Shown: positions 36,035 to 51,000, counted from the stretch's first letter. The stretch: 64,000 nt of DNA from Metridium senile (GCA_949775045.1 OX459110.1:8437970-8501969); one strand, 5' to 3'. The notes: a model not told the origin generated them from the sequence alone. Numbers and translations are program-made.

Positions 36035-39000
36035 CTAATCATCATTACAAAAAAGGCCAACAAGACACGCCAAGGCTACCCAAGCGATAGCAAAAAAAGC
36101 AATGATAGCAAAGAATACGAGGTACATTAGGAGCAGCAAAAGAACCAATCCCCAACCTGTTGGTATAGAAGAAAAAAACACAAGTTAATTAACTTGTATT
36201 GTATTGAACCGAGAGAAGTGAATAATTGTCCGGTAAGGTGTTGAAAATTGTCTTAGTATCAATGCAAGCTCAACGTTCGTCTTGCTTCGCTTTAAAGAGC
36301 AGGAAACTGTGAAAGGGTTTATTATATGTGATTGCTATAGCTAGTAAACATATATGTTGTAGCTTACTCAAGCGCTACTGGTAGCTTTAAAACTGCTAAA
36401 CCTGTTTTTTAAATTAAGAAATTTATTGCATAACATTACAAAGCGTGACAAGGCGCACGAACGTTGAACCTCGTTTTCTATGAATTCAATTTTTTTATGT
36501 TTAAAATGCCGTTTTACCTTGAAAAACACTTAAACCAAACTTTGTAGCTTTCTTTGTGTTTTGTGGAATTGCGTTTTGTTGAATTTTTTCAATTTCTTCA
36601 TCGGTAATTGTTGCAAAACGAGACGCCATTTTGCCGAGAAGCAATATTCCGAGCTTGAGCAGTGAATATGGTCTCAGATTCCGAGATAGCCAGCCAATGA
36701 GAGCGCGCGTTCTTATGAGGTTGTGAAGTTGCTTTTTGGGTTGTTTTGGGATAGCTGTGTTACCGATATGGCCGCGAAATCTAATACGAGTACAAAAAAA
36801 CGAGGGTGGGGGAGGGGGAGGGGAGAAGAGCTGAGGAAACGCTTGCAAACAAACCCCGGGATTATGAAAAAGTGTGATTATAATAGTGCATTTGCAGTTT
36901 AACGAGCTCCCACAATTCCTATCGGTCTCAAATCAACTATTCCAGATGGACAACGTTAATTGAAATAGGTGTATAAGTCAACAAGGGAACTGAAACTGAT
37001 GCTTTTTCATTCAAAACAAATATTTTGTACTTGCCCACAAATATGGCTGCCATAAAATGATTCTATATTAAAAGGTCTTCCATCTATCAGATTACATATG
37101 GTACATCTGCTAGTATGCATGTATGCAAAAGATATATAAATACAGTATACTGTCCTTTAATTTAAATTTAGGGTGTGGTTATCCTTTTTCGATACCAGTA
37201 TACAGCAATAAATAACTAAATCTATTTAATATATTTATTTACCTTTGCCTCTCAAGCTGTACCATGGATAGTCATCATCACAGTCACAGCAGTCATAAGC
37301 ACAGCATCCACAGCAACATGTGTGCTCAGGTGCAACTGGTACTACTACTACTGGTGCTGCCCTTAAATAGAAACATGTATATACATCTATTTCAAAAATC
37401 GTTGTCGCAAACAAAGCCACAATCCACAGTCTGAAGCCGGGAGAGCATTTGGGAACCGTTAATTTATTCAGTTATTGTAAGTAGGAACTCTGAAATGGGA
37501 GTGGGAATTTCCGAAAGTAAATAACTGGGAAAGGGATTTTGCCAAAAATAAGACTTGGAAATGGGATCATCCACCCTTCAGGACCCTTTTAGTATATTCT
37601 CTGCCATCATTCGTTCTTGTATTTGTCTGTACCGTTGTTAACCAGATCTTAACGTTCTGTTATCAGGGGCTGCAATCTTCAGGATTACATGGTTAAGTAA
37701 AGTGGGTGGCCGGTTGTCAAGGGTTACCCCACGAAGCTTTCTGCATGCTTACTCATGCCGCCCTCCTCGCTAAGATAATGATAGTGGGGAAGCCGGTTTA
37801 GTCGCCGACATGCAACCCGACCATACGGAAGGTGGTAATGAGTTACAATGTTACCAGTAGCTGAGTCACAAGTAGACCCTGAACTAACTGGACCACAAAC
37901 ATGGCTACGACGAATTGAAATCCCTCTCTAGATAACCGTGGCATTTCTTAATGTATTTCTCTCCTTTCTTACTTGACTTTTTTTTTTTCATTGCTAAGGG
38001 AGTTATTTCGACATACCTGATGGCTTGAATAGGCGGCCTTGGTTGTGGATTTTGTGTTTGCAGTGAAGTCACTTCAATAGCAACCAATCTAAAAGAAACA
38101 TTTGTTTAACATGTTGTAGCTACTTGACCCAACTACTACAGCTACACATATCATAAAAATTATTTTAATAATAATGATATCCCCTAATATATTTATGGGA
38201 TTTTTAACAAATAAAATAATTTGAAGATCTAAATAGCTAGGTAAATATTTTATAACCTAGCCATCACGGCAAATCACACTAAAACTTGTTAGCATTGAGC
38301 CCGTGCAAATCTGCAATGTGGTGTCGCGCCAAAAGTAAACAGGCTGAAATCCAACTGAGCTCTATTCGGCGCACATAACTCATCTAAAAAAACAGAGTAT
38401 TATTTGAAGTTTGTGGAATTATACTTCAGAATTCACAAGCGATAAACAAAGCAATAACAACAGATTTAATTACAGATTTAATTACATTTAGACATTCTAA
38501 CAAACATTATTCAGAACTTTATGCAAATATCGTGTTATTCATTCAAGCTTTCGCCCGTAATTATCATTTCGAGTTCGGTATCGAATTAGAACGTCGTGTA
38601 ATTTCACTAATTGTTTTATAACATGTATTCATGGATGAAGCACAAGCCCCGACTGACCAGGACGTGAAGTGAATAATGTCATGATATTGGCCTTTTCCAA
38701 AACGAGTAAAGGACTGGGTACTAGTTTCCCTAATTAATGTAATTAAGAAATGAATAAAATTAAATAAATATATTTAAATAGAGCACATCAAGATATGTAA
38801 GATTCCTGAGTTTGGTTGCATTTGGTTGTTACCAAGATACAGCCTCATAAAAATGTCTAAAACTTATAGGAAATATATGGTTTGGAAGGACGCCTGTCTT
38901 CTCGCTTTTTAATGCAGTTTTCGATGGATATATAATTACAAAATTATAGAAAGCTCCCTATCCTGGTCAGGCTAGCAATTAACGCACTAATATTTCCCCC

Positions 39001-42000
39001 TCGGGATGACGCTAACAATTTGTGCATGTTTACTTCGCGCTGATTGGCTAGTTCCCTCTGAAGGATTTACCTAGATAACATTAATTACATCGAGCGAAAA
39101 GCTCGATGTCTTAAAATGCACAGTGTTCTCTTGGTCGCCAAAATGACTTCCGGTCACTACTAAGGGTGCAGCTATAGGGTCTTTTTCTTGAGCCCACGTA
39201 CCCTCATGCGGTCAGCGGTAGGGGTGGTATTTTGAGTCACAACTGCATAAATTAAAAAAAGGAATACTAATGTGGACTGAGTTTACGGTCTAATTATTGA
39301 ATCCTAAAAAACCTAAAAACCTAAAAAACTCAGAAAATCAGCCAAGAGTAGGTTTGAATAGATTTATTGGTTAAAAACGGTGTAACAGTACAATACAACA
39401 TTTCTTTTCTACAATAATGTACAAAATTAGTTTTACATGTGCAAAAATCATTACAACAAAACCACAAGTTACCAAAAACGATAATCCCTCTTTTATATTC
39501 TACAAAATCCAGTTATTGTTTACGGGACAGGTTGTGAACATACTAGAACTAGTTAGCAGCTGGTGTTTGTTTTCTTCTATTACTAAAGTAATCCCTCTAT
39601 ACATACTGCACATACCAGAACTAGTTAGCAGCTGGTGTTTTTTGTTCTTCTATTACTAAAGTAATCCCTCTATAGATACTCCACATACTTCCATTAGAAC
39701 ATAGACAATTGTAACTTTTTATAAAATTCTTATTAAGGCCCACGTGTAGTTTCCTATATATATTGAATTAGTTTCAAGATTTTTTCTATCATTCAGCTCA
39801 GTTGTGACTTTGAACGTACAATTTATCAGCAATCATGGTTTCACTATCTTGTTATCCCTGTTTTTGCAAAGAAAACGATTGCCTTGAACAATTCAACTCT
39901 AAAAACGATGAGCAGTACATCAGATGCAAGGAGAGGAAATGTGGCTTTTTTAGTAAAGCCGAGAACTTCAACGAGTACCTCGATAATTTTACAGAAAAAG
40001 TAAAAAGCCATTTCAAGCATGACCACCCTCTGTGCGATCATAGAAAACCGGCAACCTTATGGATCTCAAGAAGCGAAAACAACCCAGGGCGCGGTTTTTT
40101 CAAGTGCAGTCAACGTGATGATCGCTGCAAGTATTTCCAATGGTGTGATGAGCAACCCTCCAAGAATACTATCGCTAACTGGCAACCCGAAGTTAAAACT
40201 ATAGAAAAGGCAGTTCAAGCCGAAGAGTATCAGGTTATCAAAAGAAAATTGACAGACACCAAAAAAACAGAGAAGAAGAAAAGAAAAGTTTCACCATTGA
40301 ACACTGAGTAGTACACTAAGTACACATGTTTACAAACATTTTGTACAAATCTTATCTTTTCAAACACACTTTTTTGTAAATCAGTATATAGTTTTTTTAC
40401 GAAAATCATGTAATTTGTTGATCTTGCAAAATTCTAAATAAAAGTTTTTGTGTAATAAGATTAACGTACTTTTGTTCTTTTTGTCTTACTTCCTTAATTA
40501 CGTTGGACAAAAGCGCATCGTGCAAGGGATTAAAAGGGGTGTGGTTGGGGTGGCTTGACTGATATATATATGAGTGTAGCAACGAGTGGAAATCCATTCG
40601 CAATCATGACTAAAACTATTCAGAAAGAGAAAACCAAAAATACCAATAACCAACAGAAAGCAAAGCGTTATCTTAAACGTTCAGGGAGGGAACTGAAAAA
40701 AAGACGCCCTGATTTCGACAAAGTCGAGAAACTTCAAAAACAAGCAGCCGCTTTCCTGCAAGCGGCAATTGATGAAGCAAAGGCAAACATCAGGTTACCC
40801 AAGAACAAGAAAACCAAATCAAAGAACAACACATCAAAGGAAAGAGAACCAGAAAGAACACTTGATTTTAATTTAGAACAATTATCAGAGAAAGAAGTTA
40901 AAAAGTTCGGCACCTATTCGTGTGCCTTTAAGGCCCAGGTTAGTGGTTTTAATAGTAACTCTAAAAATCTTTTAAAAGATTATGTAAACCGGTTAGAAAA
41001 TGTATTTAGTGATGTTATATCACAAGTTAAGTCAAAATGTAATCTTAATAATGTTACACAGGATAGGATGCGTGTAATGGTCACTTCTAATCACCTCAAA
41101 AAACCTCTTTCGACTAGATTAGTTACCGTGAGTGAACAACACCCATCACTAATTTTAAGTGAAATTAGCAAAGTGCTTCAGTCCGAGGAAGAAATACCCT
41201 TAGATGAGAGTTTTGGCATTGATGTTGTTGCTCTTAAAATGCCAGTGGGTAGTGGGAAACCCTTGAAAGTTCTCGATTATTCTCTGCACACAAAGTTAAA
41301 ACGAAGTATTATCACTATTAAGAACAAGGATAACTTATGTTGTGCGCGGGCTATAGTCACAGGGAGAGAAATAGCTTTAAAAGGGCCGAAAACACAACTA
41401 TTAATCAAGGGAAAACCTATTCAAAAACGATTAGCTTTTGAACTTCACAAAAAGGCCAATGTACCAAAAGGACCATGCGGTTTGGAAGAGGTAGATCGTT
41501 TTCAAAATGTTCTTACCGATTTTCAGGTTATCGTCATTAGCTTTGCAAACAGAAATACAGTGATTTATGAAGGTCCTATACGGGAAAAGAAAATTATTCT
41601 ATACTATCACAACGCACATTTTGATGTCATTAAGCCTGACAAACTACCTTCGTTTTTCGGAAAACGTTTTTATTGTAATAAATGCCACAAGTATTTTAAT
41701 AAACAGAAGAACCATCCATGTGAAAATGTATGTAAAGTTTGTGAAAGAAAATCATGCCAACAGCTACTTGCTTCAAAAATAGAGTGTCCGAAATGTAATA
41801 AATTTTGCCGGTCACAGGAATGTTTGTTAGCACATCAGAAAGAAAAAACAACAAACGGCAAAACAATCCCTTCAAAATGCACACGATCGTTTCGTTGTAC
41901 TAGTTGTAGTGCAATTGTTGATTCTGAACGGAGAAGTAAGCACATATGTAATGAATACAAATGTTGGATTTGTAAGGATTTTGTAGAACCTGGACATTTG

Positions 42001-45000
42001 TGTTACATGCAAAACGAACCTCCGAAGACTCCTTCAGAAAATCTTCTTTTTTTCGATTTCGAAACCGATCAATCGAGTGGTGAGCATAAAGTAAATTTCG
42101 CGGTATCACAAGATTTTGTAGGTAACACTTCTATTTTTAAGGGCTATGACTCGTTACACAATTTTTGTCTCTTTCTTTTCGATAAGCAACATTCTGGCTA
42201 CACAGCCATAGCTCACAATGCCAAAGGTTTTGATAGTTTATTTTTACTTCAATGGCTTTTGCAAAACAGACCAACAGCCGACGTTCGAATAATTCGATCT
42301 GGTCAGAAAATTATGCAACTTGTTGTTAAGGACTACAATATACGCGTGGTCGATTCGCTCAACTGGTTCCAAATGCCTCTATCGAAACTACCAAAAACCT
42401 TTGGTTTAGACGAAAGTAAGCTAACAAAAGGCACTTTTCCACATCTTTTTAATAAGAAGGAAAACTTTGGGTATGTGGGTCCTCTCCCAGATACCAAGTA
42501 TTATTCGCCAGATTCGCTTTCCAGTGAAGCGCGCACTACATTTTTACAATGGCACGCCGATCTATGTAATAATAACTATATATTCGACTTTGACAAAGAA
42601 ATAGAGCTATATTGCATTCAAGATGTGAATATTCTTAGAGAAAGTTGCATACGTTTCAGAGAAATTTTTTCAACGGAGATGGATATTGATCCATTCCGTT
42701 ACGTTACTATAGCATCCACCGTAATGAGTTTATTCAAGTCAAAATTTTTAAAACCGGAAACTATAGGTATTGTGCCCAATCATTTGTATAGAGGTGTACA
42801 AAAGCTCTATTCGGAAGTTTCAATTCAGTGGCTTGAATTTTTACGTTTCCTTACAAATAAAAATATCTTACATGCAGAAAACGTCGGTGAACATAAAATC
42901 GTTGACCAAGAGCTTAATAAAACGTATTACGTTGATGGATTTTGCCCTGAAACAAATGAGGTGTTTGAGTTTTTTGGTTGCATGTTTCACGCGCACAATG
43001 CGTGTTTCGATAGTGACTCCAATAATTCACTCGTAAATATCAAAAACAGTGTAATCTATAATAATACCATGCAAAGAGTGGAACGACTTAAGAAACTAGG
43101 TTACACTGTGAAATATATATGGGAATGCGACTTTCACAAACTTTCACAAACATCTGAATTTAAGTCATTTCTCTCTTTGCATGAGATTGTAGGTAACCTT
43201 AAACCAAGGGATGCGTTTTACGGAGGCCGTACAAACGCCGTTAAATTATTTTACTCATGTCAACCGGGAGAGAAGATCAAATATGTCGATTTTACAAGTC
43301 TCTATCCATATGTTAACAAGTCAAAAACATATCCAATCGGTCATCCAGTGATAATAACAGAAGATTTTGGTGATATCAGTCAATATTTTGGCGTAATTAA
43401 ATGTAAAGTATTAGCACCGCCAAATTTGTTTTTTCCTATATTACCTGTCAAAATAGGCGGTAAGCTTGTATTCCCGTTATGCAAACAATGTGCGATTGAT
43501 GAGAGTGATACCTGTTGTCACACTAAATCTGAGCGTGGTTTTTATGGAACTTGGTGCTCTTGTGAAGTTCAAAAAGCCGTTGAAGTGGGTTATGAAATAT
43601 TAGAAATAAAGGAAGTATGGCATTTCGAGCACACTTCAAAGTCACTTTTTAAAGATTATGTTGATACTTTTTTGCGATCCAAGCAAGAAAGTAGTGACTA
43701 CCCTGGGTGGGTACAAAATGATATCGATCGCCAGCGCTATATTGAGATGTATCGAGAGCATGAGGGTATTACGCTCCGTCCAGACAATATCAAAAAAAAT
43801 CCCGGTTTAAGAGCAATTTCAAAACTTTGCCTAAACTCTCTGTGGGGTAAATTCGGTATGAACACTAATAGAGAAGAGTCGGAACTTGTGTTTGAGCCTA
43901 AGAGGTTTTATGAGGTGATTAATAGTGACGAACACGACTTGTTAGATTTGTACTTAATCAATGAAGATGTTGTAGAACTAGTCTATAAGAAAAAGAAAGA
44001 AATTTCAAAAGAAAGCAATGTAACTAATATATTTATAGCAATTTTTACCACTGCCTGGGCTAGATTAGAATTATATAATCTTATAAGTAACTTAGGTAAA
44101 AGAGTGCTCTATTTCGACACTGATTCAGTCATCTTCATTTCCAACGAAAACGACTATGAACCACAACTCTCTGACTATCTCGGTGGCCTGACAGATGAAA
44201 TTGGTGACGGCCAGTACATCAAAGAATTCGTCTCATGCGGACCGAAGAATTACGCCTACAAAGTGACCGATGGAAGCTTCAAAGTCAAAATTAAAGGATT
44301 CAGCTTGAACCACAAAACAAGTCAAACTATCAACATGGACTGTATGAAATCAATGGTTAACGACATCAAGTCAAACAAGACCATCACTGTGGTAGAAGAA
44401 CGTAAAATCACCAGAGAACCCATCACAAGAAAAATTATTAACAAACGACAAGAAAAAAAATACCAACTAGTATACGACAAACGAATGATTATCAATGATG
44501 GTCCAGATACTTTGCCATTTGGTTTCACATGGAAAGAACCTGAATACCAAGCCGTCACTGTAAACTATCATCGTCAACCACTCAACACCATATCATCCCT
44601 ACACCTTTTCTCAGAGATCACTATACCTGAAACTCATAATTTGGGCGAACTGTTTCGCTATGATGATAAAGAAGAAGAAAGAAAAGAGGAAGAGGAGGAA
44701 GAGGAGGAGGAAGAAGGATCGATTGACCTTAATGTCTCATCAGAATCTGAAAGCGAGGACGAATTTACTAAAGAGGACCTGTCATTTTACAATGATGATG
44801 ATGACGATGATGATCAAGATGTGTCATTTTATAGAGCACTCGACAATGAACATTGAGACTTTAATTTTATATGAAAAGAAACAATATACAGTGTAAAAAA
44901 ATATATAATCTATAATCGTAGTTTTTTTAATTAATAATTAGGTAAATCATAATCCAACTATTATTCATCAATTTTATTTAAATAAAACATTTTACTTCTT

Positions 45001-48000
45001 ACTCTTGGTGTGTTATTTTTTATGTAGTTGTAAAACCGAAGTTAACGTTAAGATCAAGATATCGTCTTTTATGTGTTTCATCGCGCAGGCGAGTAGCACA
45101 ATGATAAAAACAATGAAGGGATTAAATAGTTAAGTACCATTATATCAAGTTCAACCAGGTATGAAAACCAAGTGATCGATTATGATAGCACTCTGTTTTG
45201 TTTGTTTTATCACCCATTACAGTTGAACCAATAGTATAAGTTTTGTCAAACATTATCAACGATAGTTCTAATATAAACTCAAGAAAAACAAATTCTTTCT
45301 CAGTCTAAAAGTGAAACTCTATGAGTGAGAAATGGGTTGTTTATCTTCGCTACCCTCTTTCAAATTAGGCAATGTTTTGAGAGAAATCAGATGTACATTG
45401 GCCTGCTGTGGTGGCCGTGTTTCTATTCAAAGCATAGATGGCAAACAAAAACGTCAACAAGTATTTAACAAGTCTGTATTACAACCCAAAAAAACCAGGA
45501 AGTTTTGCTTCGGCCGAGGCATTATACCGTGTTGTACAAGAGGAAAAAAATCACAAAATATCAAGGAAACAAGTGTATGACTGGTTGAATTCACAGCAAA
45601 CTTTTACTTTACACAAACGCAACAGAAAAAACTTTACAAGAAATCGTATAATTGTTGGCAGAGTTGATGAGCAATGGCAGGCTGATCTTATTGATATACA
45701 AAAAATTGCAAAATATAATGGAAACAATAAGTACATTTTAGTGGCTATCGATATTCTCTCCAAGTTCACATGGTGTGAGCCATTAAAAAACAAAACTGGA
45801 AAGTGTATCGTCCAAGGCTTTCAAAAAATATTCAAGCAAGGACGAAAACCAGAAAAACTGCAGACCGATCACGGAAAAGAGTTTTTAAATAAACAATTTC
45901 AGACTTTTTTAAAGAAAAATAATGTTCTCTTTTTCACCACCAATAATGAGACGAAGGCCGCTATTGCAGAACGTGTAATTAGGACTATCAAATCTAAAAT
46001 GTACAAATATTTCACACATAAAGATACTTTAAAGTATACGGATATAATACAGCATATTACAACTAGTTACAACAACACCTATCACTCATCCATTAAAACT
46101 AAGCCCCGTTTAGTATCTCAAGAAAATGAAGACCATGTTTGGCATATTCTGTATGACAAAGATTTAGTGGACGGGCCTGTGAGATTTAAGTTTCACATTG
46201 GTGATAAAGTTAGGCTTTCAAAGTTAAAGGGTGTTTTTGAAAAGGGCTATACCACAGCGTTTACAAAAGAAATCTTTACCATTTCTAAACGAATAGCTAG
46301 AAACCCACCCGTGTAACTTTAGGGTTAAAATCTTTTCTCTCTCTGAGCTGATCGTTGACCAAATCAATGATATTCGACCCTGTTACAGGTTGACCATTTA
46401 CTGATACCTCGCCTTTATTGTTCCACGTTACGTGCTCTCTGTTTGCTTTTAAGCGGGTAATCATCGATTTTGCCAGTGTACGTGAGTTCTTTGGAATTGA
46501 CTCTAAGATTTCGTTCTCTGACAGGGGGCTTTTAGCCTCTGATGGTGATTCTTCAGATTTCATCACTTCTTCTTTTTTAATTTCTTGCGCGTTAGTGATT
46601 AAGGGTGACGAACTTTCTTGATGAATTTTCACAGTCGGAATGAAATCACGTTTTTGCTCTTGAACGTCAAGAAAGCGTTGAAGATTCTGAGTGTATTGAG
46701 TAGCTTTATCGTCAGCTGGTTTTTTTGTATCTTCTAATATGTTATCCATCTTTTGGTCTAGTCGAATCATCGATTTTGTCATTGGAGCAGTCTGCATGTT
46801 TTCTTTACGTTCCAACATATTCATAAACTCCTCGGGAACTAACACCATGCGTTTAGCGTATTTCATTTTTTTAGGACGAAAAAACCTCTTTTAGAACAGA
46901 AAGCACGGGCGGTAATAGAGTTAGCAGTAGTGATCCACCACTCTGTACTATGTGACTCTTTTTGTGCTTAAGTGGAACTTGGCGGTCCGCAAGCGCTCTA
47001 AGGTGCTTCCTAAACCTTCGAAGTTTTGCTGTCTGTGCTGGAGTAAGTTGCACAACGCCTTTTAAAACGTTAATCGCAATTTCTGATATTGTCAAGATTA
47101 ACTCTTTATCACAATGTTCCAGTAATGCTTTTCGTTGTTTTTTGTTACACTTTGTTAAGACGGTTAAAAAATCAATGTTACGTCTAACACGGTCAGACAT
47201 TTTTCTTTAAAATGAGGGAAAACGTATTCGTTTCACTTTTTATATACGTTTAACGTATGCAATGTGTTGTTCGTTTGGAAAATGTTAGTGCGAAGTCTAA
47301 AATTAATTGGCGTGACAGGATGCATATCAAACAATAGATAACCATACATCTTGTTGGTAGAATCTTGGAAACATTCCATTGCGAAATTTCTATCGTTCTT
47401 TGAACAAAACGCTTGTTGTATAAGGGTAGAAATGCCTAGAGAGTCACGACAGTTTTTAAAGGCAATGATGTAGTGGCAATTGAGAGAAATAGTGCGCGAA
47501 AACTTCCCAGGTGGAAATAGATTCTGGACAATATAGATGACTGTTATGTTTTTGTGATGTGAATGTTTTGTCAACAGATCAGCCATTCTTTGGTCGTTAG
47601 AACAGTCGGCCATCAAATCATCTATAACTAAGATTCCTGGTTGATTGTCAAAAAGATCCATCACATTATCGGAAAATCCCTCGACGAATATGATATTTTC
47701 AACATTACGCTCTAATTCTGCAAAACCCGGCTGATAAGCTCCATAGCAGTATACAACCTTATTGATTTCTTGATCAAACAACATGTGCTTGTTCATAAGT
47801 AACCTTCTTGCTAGAACCGTTTTTCCCGCTTGTGTTGGACCAGAAACCATAATGCTGGTTGGAGTCTTAAAACGAACGTCTGTCATTGTGAAATAAAAGC
47901 GGAAAAGTGATCAAAATATACAATGTCATCTCAATATAAACTTTTTTCTTTCTTTTTTTCTGTAACTATAAATAAAAATGCCCCGTTTTTCCTAAGGTGA

Positions 48001-51000
48001 TTATTTTTATATAAAGTAAAATGAGTCGTATACTTTTTATTAAAGGATTTTATTAACGTTTTTTTTTTTTTGTACAAACATAGGTAAAAAATAAGAGCAT
48101 TACTTTTCAAACAGTTTGTTAAAAACATGAAGTATAATATTTTCAAATTCCTCTTCTCTTCGATAAAAAATTTCCTGTCTACTGTCTTTACATTCATATC
48201 GCAAGAGTTCTAGTGCGTTTATAGGGTGATCTAGTTCTTCATTTGTGTACTGTAAGAACCGCTTCATGGCACTTTGCTCGTCGATTCTCTCCATGGCATC
48301 TTTCCTATAACGCCAAATGAGGGTTTGTAGGTCGAGTGTCATACATTCATGTCTGTGTTGAGAAGGATGATTGATCTCACACCCTGGACAGTGTTCCATA
48401 GATATTTGTGTGATAGCCCCGGGAAGTGACTGTGCGAACGCCTTGAGTAGCAACTTTTCAATTTGTACCTGTCTTGGAGTAATTTCGGGTTTGATCTCTT
48501 GAATGTTTTCTTGACTGCATGTGGGTAGTTCAAAACTGCAGGCAGATTCTTGTGTCTGATTGTCGGATAACCAAGAGGAAACATAATTGTTGAGTTCTTG
48601 GTTTTTGATAAAATCGGAAAAGGCCAAGGCAATATCTGGTGTAAAACTTGAGAATTTTTCTCCCGTTTCAATAACTTCATAGTTGTTCATGTAGTCAGTA
48701 GATGGTTTTCTGACAATCGTCAATCGTTCGGTTGCCATGTTGCTAGTGATGAGGCGAACGTTATCAATACTCATAGTATACTGAAAGTGAATGTGAAGTG
48801 TGAGCTATTCCTTATATTTCATACTCTCATGTGCCTGCGATTAATGGGATAGCGGAGTGAATGATATAATAGTACGGAGAGTGAGTAAGAAAAAGTTAGT
48901 TATCAGAATGTTTCGTTTGGAAGTGAATCAGAAAAGAGGTGAATTCAATTTTAATTGGGTTAGGGACAAGAAAGAATCAAAGAAACTTAATCCGTGCTTG
49001 AAGAAAGAAAGCGCCACAGCTAGTAAAGAAACAAGAGCAAAGATCTGCGATGAAGGGTTGATTCCTACATCAAACGTATACAAGCAAACCCAAAAAGTTA
49101 CGATAGAGTATAAAAAAAACGATAAACTGCAAAATGTCACAGTAGAGCGAATGGGTGTAAAACAGGAATTCAGTTGGCCTAAGGAGTGGGATTACAAGAT
49201 GGTTCAAGATGAAATAACAGTGAAGTTTCGAGCTCCAACTCCTGATGCGATACTCGCGTACGAGTATTATTTCAACCAAGTCAAAAAAGATGTTCTTAAA
49301 GAACAACTAGAAAATAGAACATTTGGTCAATTTCCATAAGCGGGTTATTCTGTGTTATTCTAAACTGAACATGCTTTAGATTATTTTGTTTTGCACAACC
49401 TGTCCCGTAAACAATAACTGGATTTTGTAGAATATAAAAGAGGGATTATCGTTTTTGGTAACTTGTGGTTTTATTGTAATGATGTTTGCACATGTAAAAC
49501 TAATTTTGTACATTATTGTAGAAAAGAAATGTTGTATTGTACTGTTACACCGTTTTTACCAATAAATCTATTCAAACTCACTGTTGGCTAATTTTCTGGG
49601 TTTTTAGGTTTTTGTTTTTTTAGGATTCAATAATTAGACCGTAAACTCAGTCCACATTAGTATTCCTTTTTTTAATGTATGCAGTTGTGACTCAAAATAC
49701 CACCCCTACCGCTGACCGCATGAGGGTACGTGGGCTCAAGAAAAAGACCCTATAGCTGCACCCTTAGTAGTCCGGTCTACCCCGGAAGTACTACCGTCAA
49801 TCGTCAATGTCAGTCTGCATCCAATCATAGCGCCGCACGTCAATCTGCATCCAATCATAGCGCATATTTTTTGACATCTATTGTAATGCCCATGTAGCGC
49901 TTATCTTCGAGCGTCGACAATCATAATACGTGAAGATGCGAGATTGGACAAGAACTTCGTCAACCAAACAAAGTAATAAGGACTAAGAAGGCTAAATGGA
50001 GAAGGCTAACACACAGATGATACATACAAATGCATATACCATTCGTGGTAGGACTACACTAAAAAATGTTTAGCGTAATTTCACGAATCTATTAGCATGT
50101 CTAGCATTCATAACAAAGTTCTTACAGGTTCTCACGAGCCATGAGAATTCAAAATTATGACCAAATTATGACTCTTGTCTACACTACAAACAATTAACTA
50201 ACAATACTATAACAACTGACATGAAAACTGACTGTATAAATGCTGAAATCAGATCCACCCAAAGTCAAGAATTTGTACAAGCAAGAGACTTTAAATACAA
50301 AGAACACGAGTCAAACAAGAAAGCCGTCATGTTTATTAGTACACACTTGAAGCGCTCAACAACATAAATCAATATTTGAAATCATTTCTTTCATTGAATA
50401 TTTTGATCCTTTTATTCCTTTAACTGTATTCATTACTTATAAAGAACTATTTAGCAAGGTTTTTATAATCTTAATTGTATCGTTGCAACTGATTGTCATA
50501 ATTATGGCTTTTTTTCTTACTTGTATACATTGTTCAAAACTTTTCAAATATTCTTGATGACTGTCATATACTGGAAAATACCATCAATTTTTGTAATGTG
50601 AACAATTATAAAGATGTTGTTGTATCAATAAAAGTACACAAATTTAGATCACGCTACGGCTAAGTATTTGTATTTAATATCAGTTATTATTATTCTCGTT
50701 CCCTCACCCCCTCCCCCCACCTTTTGTCCCACCACAGGAAGCCCAGAGTCAAAAATTGCCTGCTTAGGTGGCAATATGTTTACTTTAATATGTACTATGT
50801 TTTATCACCAAAGAAAACAATGTATTAGTGTCATGTCATAAACAGTAAGCTACTAGTTAGTACTTAGTAAATAGAACCAGATTTTCTTCTAAACATCAGT
50901 TTTCTACACGGCGATCTTGGAAAACAGTAACTATCGACATCAAATAATTACGTATCTTCAATTATTTTTATAATGATATTGGCTGATGATTCATAACGTA

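Larger units (their letters stand above)
39156..49771. mobile_element. Maverick/Polinton DNA transposon, 10.6 kb
   Basis: Terminal inverted repeats of ~380 bp start ACTACTAAGGGTGCAGCTAT and are flanked by the 6 bp duplication CCGGTC, the size typical of Polintons. Gene content is protein-primed PolB, retroviral-like integrase, A32/HerA-like ATPase, GRF zinc-finger protein and small conserved ORFs. Left half genes (39.8-46.3 kb) run on plus, right half (46.3-48.8 kb) on minus, plus one terminal ORF on plus. Polintons are usually 15-20 kb and encode a double-jelly-roll capsid, penton and adenain-like protease; none is found. It is probably a non-packaging, internally deleted copy. The nearly intact ORFs and an empty site suggest recent insertion. 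Confidence 0.97.

Noticed and set aside
40406..40603. Minus-strand frame over the polymerase start
   Set aside because: Shadow of the intergenic and PolB start region; no Polinton protein resemblance.
39156..49771. Free virus or integrated adenovirus-like genome
   Set aside because: Long TIRs, a 6 bp duplication, an integrase and the absence of capsid genes make it a Polinton transposon.
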